DNA of 64,000 nt, taken from Streptomyces sp. AP-93 (lineage in GTDB: Bacteria > Actinomycetota > Actinomycetes > Streptomycetales > Streptomycetaceae). The notes beneath the pieces are model-generated. The model was not told the DNA's origin. It saw only the letters and a program-made list of their open reading frames with translations, and did no database searches. Positions 1 through 9,080 of this stretch are shown piece after piece. Location of the stretch: positions 1 to 64,000 of the forward strand of contig NZ_JALGBX010000009.1 of assembly GCF_022808175.1 (NCBI RefSeq), read 5' to 3'. Both the position numbers and the translations under genes were made by a program. Positions within the stretch are counted from its first letter, which is position 1. The number at the start of each line of letters is the position of its first letter.

Positions 1-340
1 CGACAGAGGGGACACAGTCATACCGGGCCCGGAGGCCAGTGGCCCCATTGCAGGACCGCGAAAAACATAACGGGGGGGGGCCGGGGGCGGGCCTCCGTGC
101 AGCGGCGACGCCCCCGGGAACGGGTCCGGGCGGCGCCCGGGGAGCGGGCGAAGGGTGGGTGGGGGAACCCGCCCCTCAGGGACCAGCCAGCCGCGCGCGC
201 CCACCGTCCCCCGCGCCGGGACGGCAGTGGCGGCAGCCCGGACCGGCCCCCGCCGGACGGAGTTCGGCGCAGCGGCGCGAAGCCCGGGAGGCCCGCCAGG
301 GCCGAGTGGTGCGAGTGCCGCGTCAAGAAGGAACGCGTGG
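1..340. other. Non-coding left edge
   Basis: No convincing gene is seen here; open frames lack start signals and family similarity. The stretch is very G-rich, with a run of eight G at about 71-78 followed by more G tracts. It lies just downstream of the leftward amidase gene, so it probably holds that gene's 3' untranslated region. I see no clean long hairpin. Confidence 0.5.
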
Positions 341-1768
341 CTACGGGCGGCCCTGGAGTTTGGCTGAGGCGGTTCGGGTGGGGGGGAGTTGGGTGTAGAG
401 GTGGCGGCCGGGGCATTCCGTGGCGAAGCCGTCCCGGTGGCCCGAGATGACGTTCAGGCGGACGTTGCTGCCCTTCGTGTAGAGGTTGCCGCCGCCCGAG
501 CGCAGCGTGGTCTTCGCGCGGGGGTCCGCTCCGAAGAGGCCCAGCTTCCAGGCCGTGAGGCGGGCCACCGCGTCCACCGCAGGCTTGGGGGGCGCCGTGG
601 AGGCGAAGGTGCCGATGACGGCCACGCCCATGCTGTCCGTGTTGAAGCCCATGGTGTGCGCGCCGAGCACCGCCTTGGCGACTCCGCCCGCCCGGCCCTC
701 GTAGACGGTGCCGCACTTGTCGACGGCGAAGTTGTAGCCGATGTCGCGCCAGCCGCTGCTGACCACGTGGTAGCGGTACAGGCTGCGCAGGACCGCCGGG
801 GCGTCCTTGCAGGCGTAGTTGTTGCCCGAGGCGGTGTGGTGGACGAAGGCGGCCTTGACCGTGTTCGTGTAGACGAAGCCCTTTTCGCGCAGGCTCTCGT
901 CCGCGCCCCATCCCAGCCGGGTGACGATCTTCGGGCGGGGGCCGATGTACGGGGCGGCCGCGAGCGCCTCGTCGGCGAGGACCGCGTCGGCGGTGGAGTC
1001 GGCCTTGTTGAGGGCGGGGATCTCCTGGGCGCCCAGGGGTGCCATCGGGACGTTGGCGGAGGAGGACTCCGCCATCTCCATCGTCATGCCGGGGAGGAGC
1101 GCCAGCTCGCCCTTGTCGTCGTCGTCGACGACGGGCGAGGGTTCCGCTGTGCCGTTCTTCGCGTCCGAGTGGGGGCGGGACGAGTCTCCCGGGTCCACCA
1201 GTTCGATGCGCATGCCCGTCGGGAGCCCGCTGCTCACCACGTGGCCGCCCGGTTCCGCGTGGACGCGGACCTCGATGCCGTCGGACTGCCCGACCCACAG
1301 GGGGGCGGTGCTGCCGCGGACCCGGCCGGAGCCGCGTTCGACCGTGTCGGGGTCGGCGGCGTGTTCGCTGCTGTGGGTGTCGACGTCCTGCCATTCGGAC
1401 CAGGCCGAGGTGACCACGGAGCGGGTGCGGACCTGGACGCGGCCGTCGAGGTGGGTGCTCGCGTCGTCCCAGACGACGCCGACCAGCGAGAAGGTCTTGA
1501 CCTCGCGCGCCGACAGGCCCCGCGTCTCGGGCAGCCGGGGCGAGGTGCTCATGCCGCGGGCCACGGGGGCGCGGTCCGCCGCGGGTCCCACGGGGACGAG
1601 CGGCAGGGACTGGGTGGATCCGGCGGGGGCCGCGGGGGCTGCCGAGCCCGCCCCGGCCGATGACTGCGTCGCTGCCGGGTGGGCGAGGGCCGTGGAGGAG
1701 AGCGCGAGCGGCAGGGCCAGTGCGGCAGCCGTCGCGACGCCGATCGAGGAAGCAAGGAATGCACGCAT
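341..1768 (-). CDS. Secreted PGRP-type N-acetylmuramoyl-L-alanine amidase
   Basis: A 475-residue exported protein. Residues 1-29 form a signal peptide (hydrophobic core ending in an ALA-type cleavage site). A poorly conserved region follows to about residue 270. Residues 274-465 match the peptidoglycan recognition / amidase_2 fold, with probable zinc ligands in HHTASGN (His310 or 311), GHRDG (His444) and ECPG (Cys452), and a Tyr in DIGYNF. Family role: cleaving the amide bond between MurNAc and the stem peptide outside the membrane. I chose the ATG just before the signal peptide. An in-frame ATG at 1838-1840 has a far better ribosome binding site (GGAGGAGGGG) and would add 24 residues. Divergent from the gene at 1918. 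Confidence 0.85.
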   Translation of the reverse strand: MRAFLASSIGVATAAALALPLALSSTALAHPAATQSSAGAGSAAPAAPAGSTQSLPLVPVGPAADRAPVARGMSTSPRLPETRGLSAREVKTFSLVGVVWDDASTHLDGRVQVRTRSVVTSAWSEWQDVDTHSSEHAADPDTVERGSGRVRGSTAPLWVGQSDGIEVRVHAEPGGHVVSSGLPTGMRIELVDPGDSSRPHSDAKNGTAEPSPVVDDDDKGELALLPGMTMEMAESSSANVPMAPLGAQEIPALNKADSTADAVLADEALAAAPYIGPRPKIVTRLGWGADESLREKGFVYTNTVKAAFVHHTASGNNYACKDAPAVLRSLYRYHVVSSGWRDIGYNFAVDKCGTVYEGRAGGVAKAVLGAHTMGFNTDSMGVAVIGTFASTAPPKPAVDAVARLTAWKLGLFGADPRAKTTLRSGGGNLYTKGSNVRLNVISGHRDGFATECPGRHLYTQLPPTRTASAKLQGRP

Positions 1769-1917
1769 GGAAAGGATGCTCGGGACTGCCCGGGGCCGGC
1801 GCCATCCGAGAACTGACGCGCCGTCCGGTCCGGGCGGCATACCCCTCCTCCGTACGGGGGATCGTGCTGCGGCCGTACGGAGGAGGGGCGCGGGCCGCCC
1901 CGCGTAGGCTCTGGTCC

Positions 1918-2667
1918 GTGAACGCCACTGACCGCACCCCTGCCGACCTGCTGCGATCCGCGCTCGCCGCCGATCCCGGCCGCCCGCTCGTCACCTTCTA
2001 CGACGACGCCACGGGCGAGCGCGTCGAATTGTCCGTCGCCACCCTCGCCAATTGGGTGGCCAAAACCGCCAATCTGCTCCAGGGCGACCTGGGCGCCGAG
2101 CCGGGCGACCGGCTCGCCCTGCTGCTCCCCGCGCACTGGCAGAGCGCCGTGTGGCTGCTCGCCTGCGCCTCCGTCGGGGTCGTGGTGGAGGTGGGCGGGG
2201 ATCCGGGCGGCGCCGATCTCGTGGTGAGCGGCCCGGACACGCTGGAGGAGGCCTCCGCGTGCTCCGGCGAGCGGGTGGCGCTCGCGCTGCGCCCGCTGGG
2301 CGGGCGCTTCCCGCAGCCGCCGGCCGGGTTCGCCGACTACGCCGTGGAGGTGCCGGGGCAGGGCGACCGCTTCGCGCCCTTCCAGCCCGTGGACGCGGAC
2401 GGCCCGGGGCTGGTGGTGGGCGGCGAGGAGCTCTCGTACGCCCGGATCTGCGAGCGGGCCCGCGAGGACGCGGCGAAGCTCGGCTTCGGCGAGGGGGCGC
2501 GGGTGCTGTCCCGGCAGGGCTACGACAGCTGGGAGGGTCTCTCGGCCGGGCTCTACGCGGCCCTGGCCACGGGCGGCTCCGTGGTGCTGTGCCGCAATGC
2601 CGAGGGGCTGGCGGACGGGGCGCTGGCGCAGAGGATCGAGAGCGAGCGGGTCACCCACACGGCCTGA
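1918..2667 (+). CDS. TIGR03089 family protein (adenylate-forming-like)
   Basis: 249 residues, matching the length and look of the actinobacterial TIGR03089 family, which resembles the N-terminal part of acyl-CoA synthetase/AMP-ligase proteins. No full ATP-binding P-loop motif or C-terminal ligase subdomain is visible, so it is probably not a complete ligase. The GTG start opens VNATDRTPADLL, a typical start for the family. Biochemical role unknown. It precedes an LCP gene on the same strand by about 180 nt, and the stop codon lies inside a short repeated motif (see 2650-2736). Confidence 0.75.
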   Translation: MNATDRTPADLLRSALAADPGRPLVTFYDDATGERVELSVATLANWVAKTANLLQGDLGAEPGDRLALLLPAHWQSAVWLLACASVGVVVEVGGDPGGADLVVSGPDTLEEASACSGERVALALRPLGGRFPQPPAGFADYAVEVPGQGDRFAPFQPVDADGPGLVVGGEELSYARICERAREDAAKLGFGEGARVLSRQGYDSWEGLSAGLYAALATGGSVVLCRNAEGLADGALAQRIESERVTHTA

Positions 2668-2736
2668 CCCGGCCCGCCCCCGCCGTCACCCACACCGCCC
2701 AATGCCGGATATCGGCCATTTGTCACCCACATGGCC
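2650..2736. repeat. Three spaced copies of a 15-nt motif
   Basis: The motif GTCACCCACANSGCC occurs at 2650, 2685 and 2722, spaced 35 and 37 nt. The first copy overlaps the end of the TIGR03089 gene and the others lie upstream of the LCP gene. The spacing is close to three and a half helical turns. A protein-binding role is only a guess. Confidence 0.5.
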
Positions 2737-2792
2737 CTATACACGGTCGCGCCCCCGGGCCGCATCGATCACCCGGGGGCAGGATCGGCACA

Positions 2793-2814
2793 GGCCGTAC
2801 TCACCCGTACGGCC
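2793..2814 (+). other. Small perfect hairpin before the first LCP gene
   Basis: GGCCGTAC and GTACGGCC flank a 6-nt loop about 35 nt before the LCP start. It has no T-run, so it is either a weak terminator or part of the leader. Confidence 0.35.
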
Positions 2815-2846
2815 CGTACCGGTTCGGGTGAGGGGACGGAACGCGA

Positions 2847-4073
2847 GTGACGGACAGCGCGGGCATACCGGGCGGCACCGATGCGGCCGGAGGCGAGCAG
2901 CCTCCGAACGGCCGCAAGCGGCGCCGGCTGCTGCGCTGGATCGGGCTAGGGACCGGCCTGCTCGTCGTCGTCGGGGCGGGCACGGGCTGGTGGATCTACT
3001 CCAAGCTCGACGGGAACATCGCCGAGGACACCTCGGCCGCCGCCGAGCTGCGGCGCTATGACAAGGAGCGCCCGGCCCACCTGGCGGGCGGCGCGCAGAA
3101 CATCCTGCTGATCGGCTCGGACTCGCGCACCGGTGCAGGCAACGCCCCGTACGGGCAGGACGAGGGCACGCAGCGCTCGGACACCACGATCCTGCTGCAC
3201 CTGCCGGCGGACCGGAAGAGCGCCACGGCGGTGTCGATACCGCGGGACCTGATGGCGGAGGTACCCGCCTGCCTGAAGGCGGACGGCAGCCGCACCCGGG
3301 AGCAGTTCGCCCAGTTCAACTGGGCCTTCGAGTGGGGCGGCACCGCCTGCACGATCCGTACGGTCGAGGCGATGACCGGGATCCGGGTCGATCACCACAT
3401 GGTGCTGGACTTCAACGGCTTCAAGAAGATGATCGACGCCATCGGCGGGGTGGAGGTGTGCCTGCGCCGGCCGGTGGACGACACCGAGGCCAAGCTGAAG
3501 CTGCCGGCGGGCCGGCAGACCCTGCAGGGCGAGCAGGCGCTGGGCTTCGTACGGGCCCGCTACAGCCTGGGCAACGGCAGCGACACCGAGCGGATGGAGC
3601 GCCAGCAGGCGTTCCTCGGGTCGCTCGTCAAGAAGGTGCAGAGCAACGGGGTGCTGCTCAATCCGGCGCGGCTGTACCCGCTGCTGGACGCGGCGACCTC
3701 CTCGGTGACCACCGACCCGGGGCTGGCCTCGCTGCGGGGGCTGTACGAACTGGTCCGGGGCGTACGCGACATCCCGACCGACCAGATCAAGTTCCTCACG
3801 GTGCCGCGCCGGCCGTACGCCGCCGACCGCAACCGGGACGAACTGCGCCAGCCGGACGCGACCCAGCTCTTCCAGCGGCTGCGGGCGGACCAGCCGCTCA
3901 CCATCGCCCCGCCCGCGGCCACGGCCACGCCCGCTCCGGCCGGGGAGCGGGACGAGGCGGCGGCCGGCGACGCGACGCGCGCCACGGCGGACGGGCCGGG
4001 AACCGCGGACCAGCCCCCCACTCCCGTCCCCACGTTCACCGGCACCACGGCCGGTGTGGCGGACTGCCGGTAA
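2847..4073 (+). CDS. LytR-CpsA-Psr (LCP) family ligase 1
   Basis: 408 residues. A basic cytoplasmic N-terminus is followed by one transmembrane helix (about 29-51), then an extracellular LCP domain (about 80-330) with the usual IGSDSR and SIPRD blocks. These carry Arg and Asp residues that bind polyprenyl-pyrophosphate and metal. The family moves wall glycopolymers from a lipid carrier to peptidoglycan. The C-terminal tail is Ala/Pro-rich and lacks the LytR_C domain seen in the next two LCP proteins. GTG start with an upstream GAGGGG. First of three LCP genes in tandem. Confidence 0.9.
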   Translation: MTDSAGIPGGTDAAGGEQPPNGRKRRRLLRWIGLGTGLLVVVGAGTGWWIYSKLDGNIAEDTSAAAELRRYDKERPAHLAGGAQNILLIGSDSRTGAGNAPYGQDEGTQRSDTTILLHLPADRKSATAVSIPRDLMAEVPACLKADGSRTREQFAQFNWAFEWGGTACTIRTVEAMTGIRVDHHMVLDFNGFKKMIDAIGGVEVCLRRPVDDTEAKLKLPAGRQTLQGEQALGFVRARYSLGNGSDTERMERQQAFLGSLVKKVQSNGVLLNPARLYPLLDAATSSVTTDPGLASLRGLYELVRGVRDIPTDQIKFLTVPRRPYAADRNRDELRQPDATQLFQRLRADQPLTIAPPAATATPAPAGERDEAAAGDATRATADGPGTADQPPTPVPTFTGTTAGVADCR

Positions 4074-4295
4074 AGCAATCCCAAAAGCCGGTGCCCGGGC
4101 CGAGCTTGTTGGGGCGATTGCCCCGTTGTAAGTGCGTGGAATTCATCACCAGCATGGTTTGCGGCGAACGTGTCCGGATAAGGTGAGCGATCCGGCGCCC
4201 GGCCAGCACAGAGGCCGTGTGCCAGCAGCCGGATCGTTGACCGTGCGCCTGGGGGAGGCGCGTCGCGAAGCACCGACGGAGGATTCGAGCAAACC

Positions 4296-6032
4296 GTGGA
4301 TGCGCAAAGCCGTGGACGGGCCGACGAGATCGACCCCGCAGACCAGTGGGTACTCAACCCCCGCACCGGCAACTACGAGCTGCGACTGGAAGATTCCGCT
4401 GCGCAAGCACCCGCGCAGCGGTCCGTCCCCCGCGCGGCGCCCCGCAGAGCCCCCGTTCCTCCCCGCTCCCCCGCGGCCCCGTCCCCCGCGGTCCCCGGAC
4501 CGCGCCGCGGCGACGGCCCTCCGCCCGGCGGCGGCCGGCGCGGCGCGCGTTCGCGCAAAGTCGGCGGCGGGGGCCGCAAACGGGCCCTGACCATCACCGG
4601 CGGGACCCTGGCGGTGCTGCTGGTCGGCGGCTCGGTGGCGGGATACCTCTACTACCAGCACCTGAACGGCAACATCGTGGTCACCGATGTCGGGGACGCG
4701 GGCACGAGCGGCGGCTTCCGCAAGGACCAGCCGATCAACATCCTGGTCATCGGCACGGACAAGCGCAGCGGCGCGGGCAACGAGGGGTACGGGGACGCCG
4801 GCAGCGTCGGCCACGCCGATACGACGATCCTCTTCCACGTCTCGAAGGACCGCTCCAACGCCACGGCGCTGTCCATCCCGCGCGACCTGATCACCGATCT
4901 GCCGGTCTGTCCCACGAAGCAGCCGGACGGTTCGACGAAGGACATCCCCGGCGAGCGCGGGGCCCGCTTCAACACCAGTCTCGGGCAGTCGGGCCGCGAC
5001 CCGGGCTGCACGATGCGCACGGTCAGGGAGCTCACCGGGATCCAGGTCGACCACTTCATGATGGCCGACTTCAACGCGGTGAAGAACCTGAGCACGGCGG
5101 TCGGCGGGGTGCCGGTGTGCGTGGCCAAGGACGTCAACGACAAGGACTCCAAGCTCAAGCTGACGGCGGGCGAGCACCGGCTGCAGGGCGAGCAAGCGCT
5201 GGCCTTCGTACGGACCCGGCACGCCTTCGGCAACGAGAGCGACCTCGACCGCATCAAGACCCAGCAGCAGTTCCTCGGTTCGATGATGCGCGAGATGAAG
5301 TCCAAGGAAACGCTGACGAGTCCGAAGAAGTTCCTCTCCCTCGCGGAAGCCGCCACGAAGTCGCTGAGCGTGGATTCGGGGATAGGTTCGATCGGGAAAC
5401 TCACCGCTCTCGCGGGCGAGTTGAAGAGCATCGACCTGAAGAACATCACCTTCACCACGCTTCCGGTGCTCGACAATCCGGCGGAGAAGGTCAAGGCCAC
5501 CGTGGTGGTCAACCAGGCTCAGGCCGAACCGCTGTTGCAGATGATCCGCGGGGACGTCTCGCTCACGGAGGTCGAGAAGAAGGAACAGGCCGCGAAGGAC
5601 GCGGCGGCCTCGGACGCGAAGGCCAAGCTGGACGCCCTCATGCAGGGCCCCCGCGCGGCGGCCAAGGACGTCCGGGTGGACGTCTACAACGGCGGCGGCC
5701 CGGCCGGATCCGCGTCCGGCACGCTGAACTGGCTGCAGAACACCGAGGGGGTGCTCAAGTCCAGCAACCTGGGCAACGCGCCCGCCAAGGTGGCGGCCAC
5801 GCAGCTGGAGTACGCACCCAACCAGGCCGATCAGGCCAGGGCGTTGGCGGACATGATGGGGCTTCCCGCGACGGCACTGAAGCCGGGCACGGCCGACGCC
5901 GCGCCCAGGACGCCGATGAAGCTGACGCTCGGCGCGGACTTCAAGGGGGCGGGAGTCTCCATGACGGCGCCTCAGAAGGCGCCGGAGGGCGTCCAGCGGG
6001 TCGAGGCGGACAAGGCCGTCTGCGCCAAGTGA
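4296..6032 (+). CDS. LCP family ligase 2 with LytR_C domain
   Basis: 578 residues. A cytoplasmic segment rich in Pro/Arg is followed by a TM helix at about 98-119 ending GYLYYQHLNGNI, the LCP domain (IGTDKRSG and SIPRD blocks), a charged Lys/Ala segment, and a LytR_C-type C-terminal domain starting near DVRVDVYNGG. Role as for the family: transfer of polymer from lipid carrier to peptidoglycan. GTG start after the gap at 4074-4295, which contains a small GGGGC-GATT-GCCCC hairpin and may contain its own promoter. It shares the GYLYYxHLNGNI junction with the next LCP protein, which suggests tandem duplication. Confidence 0.9.
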   Translation: MDAQSRGRADEIDPADQWVLNPRTGNYELRLEDSAAQAPAQRSVPRAAPRRAPVPPRSPAAPSPAVPGPRRGDGPPPGGGRRGARSRKVGGGGRKRALTITGGTLAVLLVGGSVAGYLYYQHLNGNIVVTDVGDAGTSGGFRKDQPINILVIGTDKRSGAGNEGYGDAGSVGHADTTILFHVSKDRSNATALSIPRDLITDLPVCPTKQPDGSTKDIPGERGARFNTSLGQSGRDPGCTMRTVRELTGIQVDHFMMADFNAVKNLSTAVGGVPVCVAKDVNDKDSKLKLTAGEHRLQGEQALAFVRTRHAFGNESDLDRIKTQQQFLGSMMREMKSKETLTSPKKFLSLAEAATKSLSVDSGIGSIGKLTALAGELKSIDLKNITFTTLPVLDNPAEKVKATVVVNQAQAEPLLQMIRGDVSLTEVEKKEQAAKDAAASDAKAKLDALMQGPRAAAKDVRVDVYNGGGPAGSASGTLNWLQNTEGVLKSSNLGNAPAKVAATQLEYAPNQADQARALADMMGLPATALKPGTADAAPRTPMKLTLGADFKGAGVSMTAPQKAPEGVQRVEADKAVCAK

Positions 6033-6133
6033 CCGACAGGCGGGCCGACCGGCCCTCCGCGGTCACGAAATGACGTGCCGGAGCACATCGGACCGGCACA
6101 ATACCGACACAGAGTGATCGTGATGGGGGACGC

Positions 6134-7813
6134 GTGAGGCACAGCAGCGTGCAAGGGGAGGGGGCGCCGGGCCCGGCCGGCGACGGCATATCCGGCGCCG
6201 GCACCCGTCCGACGGCCACCAGTGCCGTACCCGCGCCGAGGTCCGGCTCCGGTCACCGCCGCGCCGGTCGCGGGAGCGGCGGCGGCAAGCGGCCGGTCCG
6301 GCGGGGGCGGCGCGTACTGCGCTGGGCGGCCTCCATCGTGGCGCTGCTCATACTCGTGACGGCGGCGGCCGGTTACCTCTACTACCGCCACCTCAACGGC
6401 AACATCCGCAGCGGCCAGCGCCTGAGCGGCGACAGCGGGGTCGCCAGGACCGAGGCCGACGCCGCGGGCCGGCGCCCGCTCAACATCCTGATGCTCGGCT
6501 CCGACAGCCGCGACAAGGCGGAGAACCAGGAACTCGGCGGTGGCCGGGACCTGGTCGGCGCCCCCGCGCGGGCCGACGTGCAGATGCTGATCCACATATC
6601 GGCCGACCGGAAGAACGCCTCGGTGACCTCCGTTCCGCGCGACACGATCGTGGACATCCCGGAGTGCACCGACCCCAAGTCCGGCGAGAAGTACAAGGCC
6701 ACCAAGGCCACGATCGACCAGAGCTTCGGGCGCGGGGGTGCCGGCTGCACCCTGGCCACCTGGGAGAAGCTGGCCAACGTCTACGTCGACCACTGGATGA
6801 CGATCGACTTCGCCGGTGTCGTGAGCATGGCCGACGCGATCGGCGGCGTCGACGTCTGCGTCAACCAGAACGTCGACGACTCCTGGAAGCCGGGGTTGGA
6901 GAAGGGCGGTTCCGGCCTCAGGCTGGAGGCGGGCAAGACCACGATCCAGGGCGAGCAGGCGCTCCAGTGGCTGCGCACCCGGCACGCCTTCGGCAGTGAC
7001 ATGGGCCGGGCCAAGGCGCAGCACATGTACATGAACTCGATGATGCGCGGGCTCAAGAGCCAGAACGCCTTCACCGACCTCCCCCGCCTCACGGGCCTGG
7101 CCGAGGCGGCCACGAAGTCGCTTCAGGTGTCGGAGGAGATCGGGACGGTCAAGAAGCTCCTCGACCTCGCCCTGCTGCTCAAGGACGTGCCCGTCAACCG
7201 CATCACGACGGCCACGATCCCGGTGCTGCCGGCGCCGAGCGACAGGAACCGGCTGATCGTCAACCCCACGGACGCCCCGAAGGTGTGGGACCTGATCCGC
7301 AAGGACGTCGCCATGGACAAGAACGGCGACCCGGCGCCCGCCGGGAGCGGATCGCCGTCGGCCCCCGCGGCGACCCCGCAGCCGTCCTCGGCGCCGCCGG
7401 CCTCCGACCCCGCGAAGATCGCCGTGCAGGTGGTCAACGGCACGGGTGTCGGGGCGCAGCCGGTGGGCAAGCGGGCCACGGCCATCGCGGGCCAGCTCGT
7501 CGCCAAGGGGTTCGCGCTGGCCAAGGCGGACGGCGCGCTCACCCCGGAGAAGGCGACGGTCGTCCGCTACGCCACGGACGCGCAGGCCGCCGACGCGCAG
7601 AGCGTGGCCGCGGCGCTCGGCATCCCCGCCACCTCCGTGCAGAAGTCGGCCGCGGCGTCCAGGATCACGGTCCTGGTGGGCGCGGACTGGCGCGAGGGCA
7701 CGGTCTACCCGCAGCAGGCGCCGCCCGAGGCCGGCGACGTCCCGGAATCGGCCGACGTGCTCAACGGCACGGACACCAGCTGCATGGACATCTACAAGCC
7801 GTACCGCTGGTGA
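6134..7813 (+). CDS. LCP family ligase 3 with LytR_C domain
   Basis: 559 residues. Gly/Arg-rich cytoplasmic N-terminus, TM helix at about 64-84, and an LCP domain with LGSDSRD and SVPRD blocks. A Pro/Ala/Ser linker leads to a C-terminal LytR_C domain beginning IAVQVVNGTG. GTG start behind a GGGGGAC ribosome binding site. Third of the tandem LCP genes. It ends in front of a strong hairpin shared with the converging glycosyltransferase gene. Confidence 0.9.
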   Translation: MRHSSVQGEGAPGPAGDGISGAGTRPTATSAVPAPRSGSGHRRAGRGSGGGKRPVRRGRRVLRWAASIVALLILVTAAAGYLYYRHLNGNIRSGQRLSGDSGVARTEADAAGRRPLNILMLGSDSRDKAENQELGGGRDLVGAPARADVQMLIHISADRKNASVTSVPRDTIVDIPECTDPKSGEKYKATKATIDQSFGRGGAGCTLATWEKLANVYVDHWMTIDFAGVVSMADAIGGVDVCVNQNVDDSWKPGLEKGGSGLRLEAGKTTIQGEQALQWLRTRHAFGSDMGRAKAQHMYMNSMMRGLKSQNAFTDLPRLTGLAEAATKSLQVSEEIGTVKKLLDLALLLKDVPVNRITTATIPVLPAPSDRNRLIVNPTDAPKVWDLIRKDVAMDKNGDPAPAGSGSPSAPAATPQPSSAPPASDPAKIAVQVVNGTGVGAQPVGKRATAIAGQLVAKGFALAKADGALTPEKATVVRYATDAQAADAQSVAAALGIPATSVQKSAAASRITVLVGADWREGTVYPQQAPPEAGDVPESADVLNGTDTSCMDIYKPYRW

Positions 7814-7847
7814 GCTGACACCTTCACACTGAAGCGAGCCGAACACA

Positions 7848-7892
7848 CCGAAGGGGTGACCCGGTCCCACGAGGACCGGGTCACCCCTTCGG
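7848..7892. terminator. Bidirectional terminator hairpin
   Basis: A perfect 20-bp stem (7848-7867 with 7873-7892) and 5-nt loop lie between the converging LCP 3 and glycosyltransferase genes. The arms begin CCGAAGGGG and end CCCCTTCGG. Confidence 0.85.
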
Positions 7893-7907
7893 TGCATGTA
7901 CGCGAGC

Positions 7908-8948
7908 TCAGAGCTCGGCGGCGTCCCGGCTCACCGACGGGCGGCGGCTCGCGATGACCTTGGCGGCGAGCGAGCGCGGGCTCGTCAGGAAGCCGTAGCC
8001 CCAGCACAGGTGCATGGTCGCCAGGGCGACGGGGATCCGCAGCCGGGCCCTGACCGACAGGCCCTTGCCGGCCGGGAGGGACCCGGCGGTGATCGCGGCG
8101 AGGTAGCCCGCCGGGACGACGAAGGCCCACGGGGTGACGGCCGCTCCGACGACCAGACCGGCGGCGATCGCGCAGACCGCGGCCGGCGGGGCGAGGTAGC
8201 GCAGGTTGATGGAGCCCGAGTGGTAGCGGGCCACCACGTGGCGCCAGCGCCCGTAGTCCTTGTACTGCTTGGCGAGCGCCCGCACCGAGGGCCGCGGTCG
8301 GTACTGGACCTTCAGCTCCGGCGAGAACCAGATGAGCCCGCCGGCCTCGCGGATGCGGAAGTTCAGCTCCCAGTCCTGCGCGCGGATGAACTCCACGTTG
8401 TACCCGCCGGCGGCCTCCAGGGCCTCCCGGCGGAACACCCCGAGGTAGACGGTGTCGGCGGGGCCGGCCTTGCCACCGGTGTGGAAGGCGGCGTTGCCGA
8501 CTCCGATCCGCGAGGTCATCGCGGCGGCGACGGCGTCCTCCCAGGGGTTCTCGCCCTCGGCGTGCATGATGCCGCCGACGTTCTGCGCGCCGGTCTCCTC
8601 CATGAGGCGGACCGCGGTGGCGATGTAGTTCGGGGAGAGCATGCCGTGGCCGTCCACGCGCACCACGATCGGGTGGCGCGAGGCCTGGATGGCCGCGTTG
8701 AGGGCGGCGGGGGTGCGGCCGGTGGGGTTCGGGACGGTGTGGACCCTGGCGCGTTGATTGGACGCAGTTTCGCGTACCAGCTCGGCGGCGATCTCGTCCG
8801 TACGGTCCGTGGAGGGCCCGAGCGCGATCACCACTTCCATCTCACCCCCGTACTCCTGTCCGAGGATGTGGTGGACCGAGTCGCGCAGATGGCGCTCCTC
8901 GTTGAGTACCGGCATGATCACCGAGACTGGGGGCTGCTGGGCGGGCAT
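7908..8948 (-). CDS. Family 2 glycosyltransferase, membrane-associated
   Basis: 346 residues from the chosen ATG, four codons inside a possible upstream ATG. The N-terminal half is a GT-A fold: PVSVIMPVLNEERHL start, a VRVDGHG metal/nucleotide motif, an acceptor-side ED-like QDWELN block, and a basic KQYKDYGRW segment. The C-terminal third has hydrophobic helices (about 240-290) that should hold it to the membrane. Likely transfers a sugar to a lipid or polysaccharide for export; the substrate cannot be told. It lies among LCP genes, which fits wall glycopolymer assembly. Confidence 0.85.
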   Translation of the reverse strand: MPAQQPPVSVIMPVLNEERHLRDSVHHILGQEYGGEMEVVIALGPSTDRTDEIAAELVRETASNQRARVHTVPNPTGRTPAALNAAIQASRHPIVVRVDGHGMLSPNYIATAVRLMEETGAQNVGGIMHAEGENPWEDAVAAAMTSRIGVGNAAFHTGGKAGPADTVYLGVFRREALEAAGGYNVEFIRAQDWELNFRIREAGGLIWFSPELKVQYRPRPSVRALAKQYKDYGRWRHVVARYHSGSINLRYLAPPAAVCAIAAGLVVGAAVTPWAFVVPAGYLAAITAGSLPAGKGLSVRARLRIPVALATMHLCWGYGFLTSPRSLAAKVIASRRPSVSRDAAEL

Positions 8949-9080
8949 GTGGTCCTTCAAGGTCGGGTATCGGTGTCACGTTACCGCGTACGGGGGAACC
9001 GGGTGCGCGCCGGATGAGCAGTACGGACAACGGCTGATCGTATGGACCTACTGTTCTGACGAATCTGCCGAACGTGCGAG

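Noticed and set aside
18..1994. Very long open frame on the minus strand overlapping the amidase gene
   Set aside because: It is an Arg/Pro/Gly-rich shadow of the amidase in another frame. It has no ribosome binding site or family similarity.
5972..7897. 641-codon minus-strand frame across LCP 3
   Set aside because: It is antisense to a clear LCP gene and shows the His/Asp/Gly/Val-rich composition typical of reverse-frame reads in GC-rich DNA.
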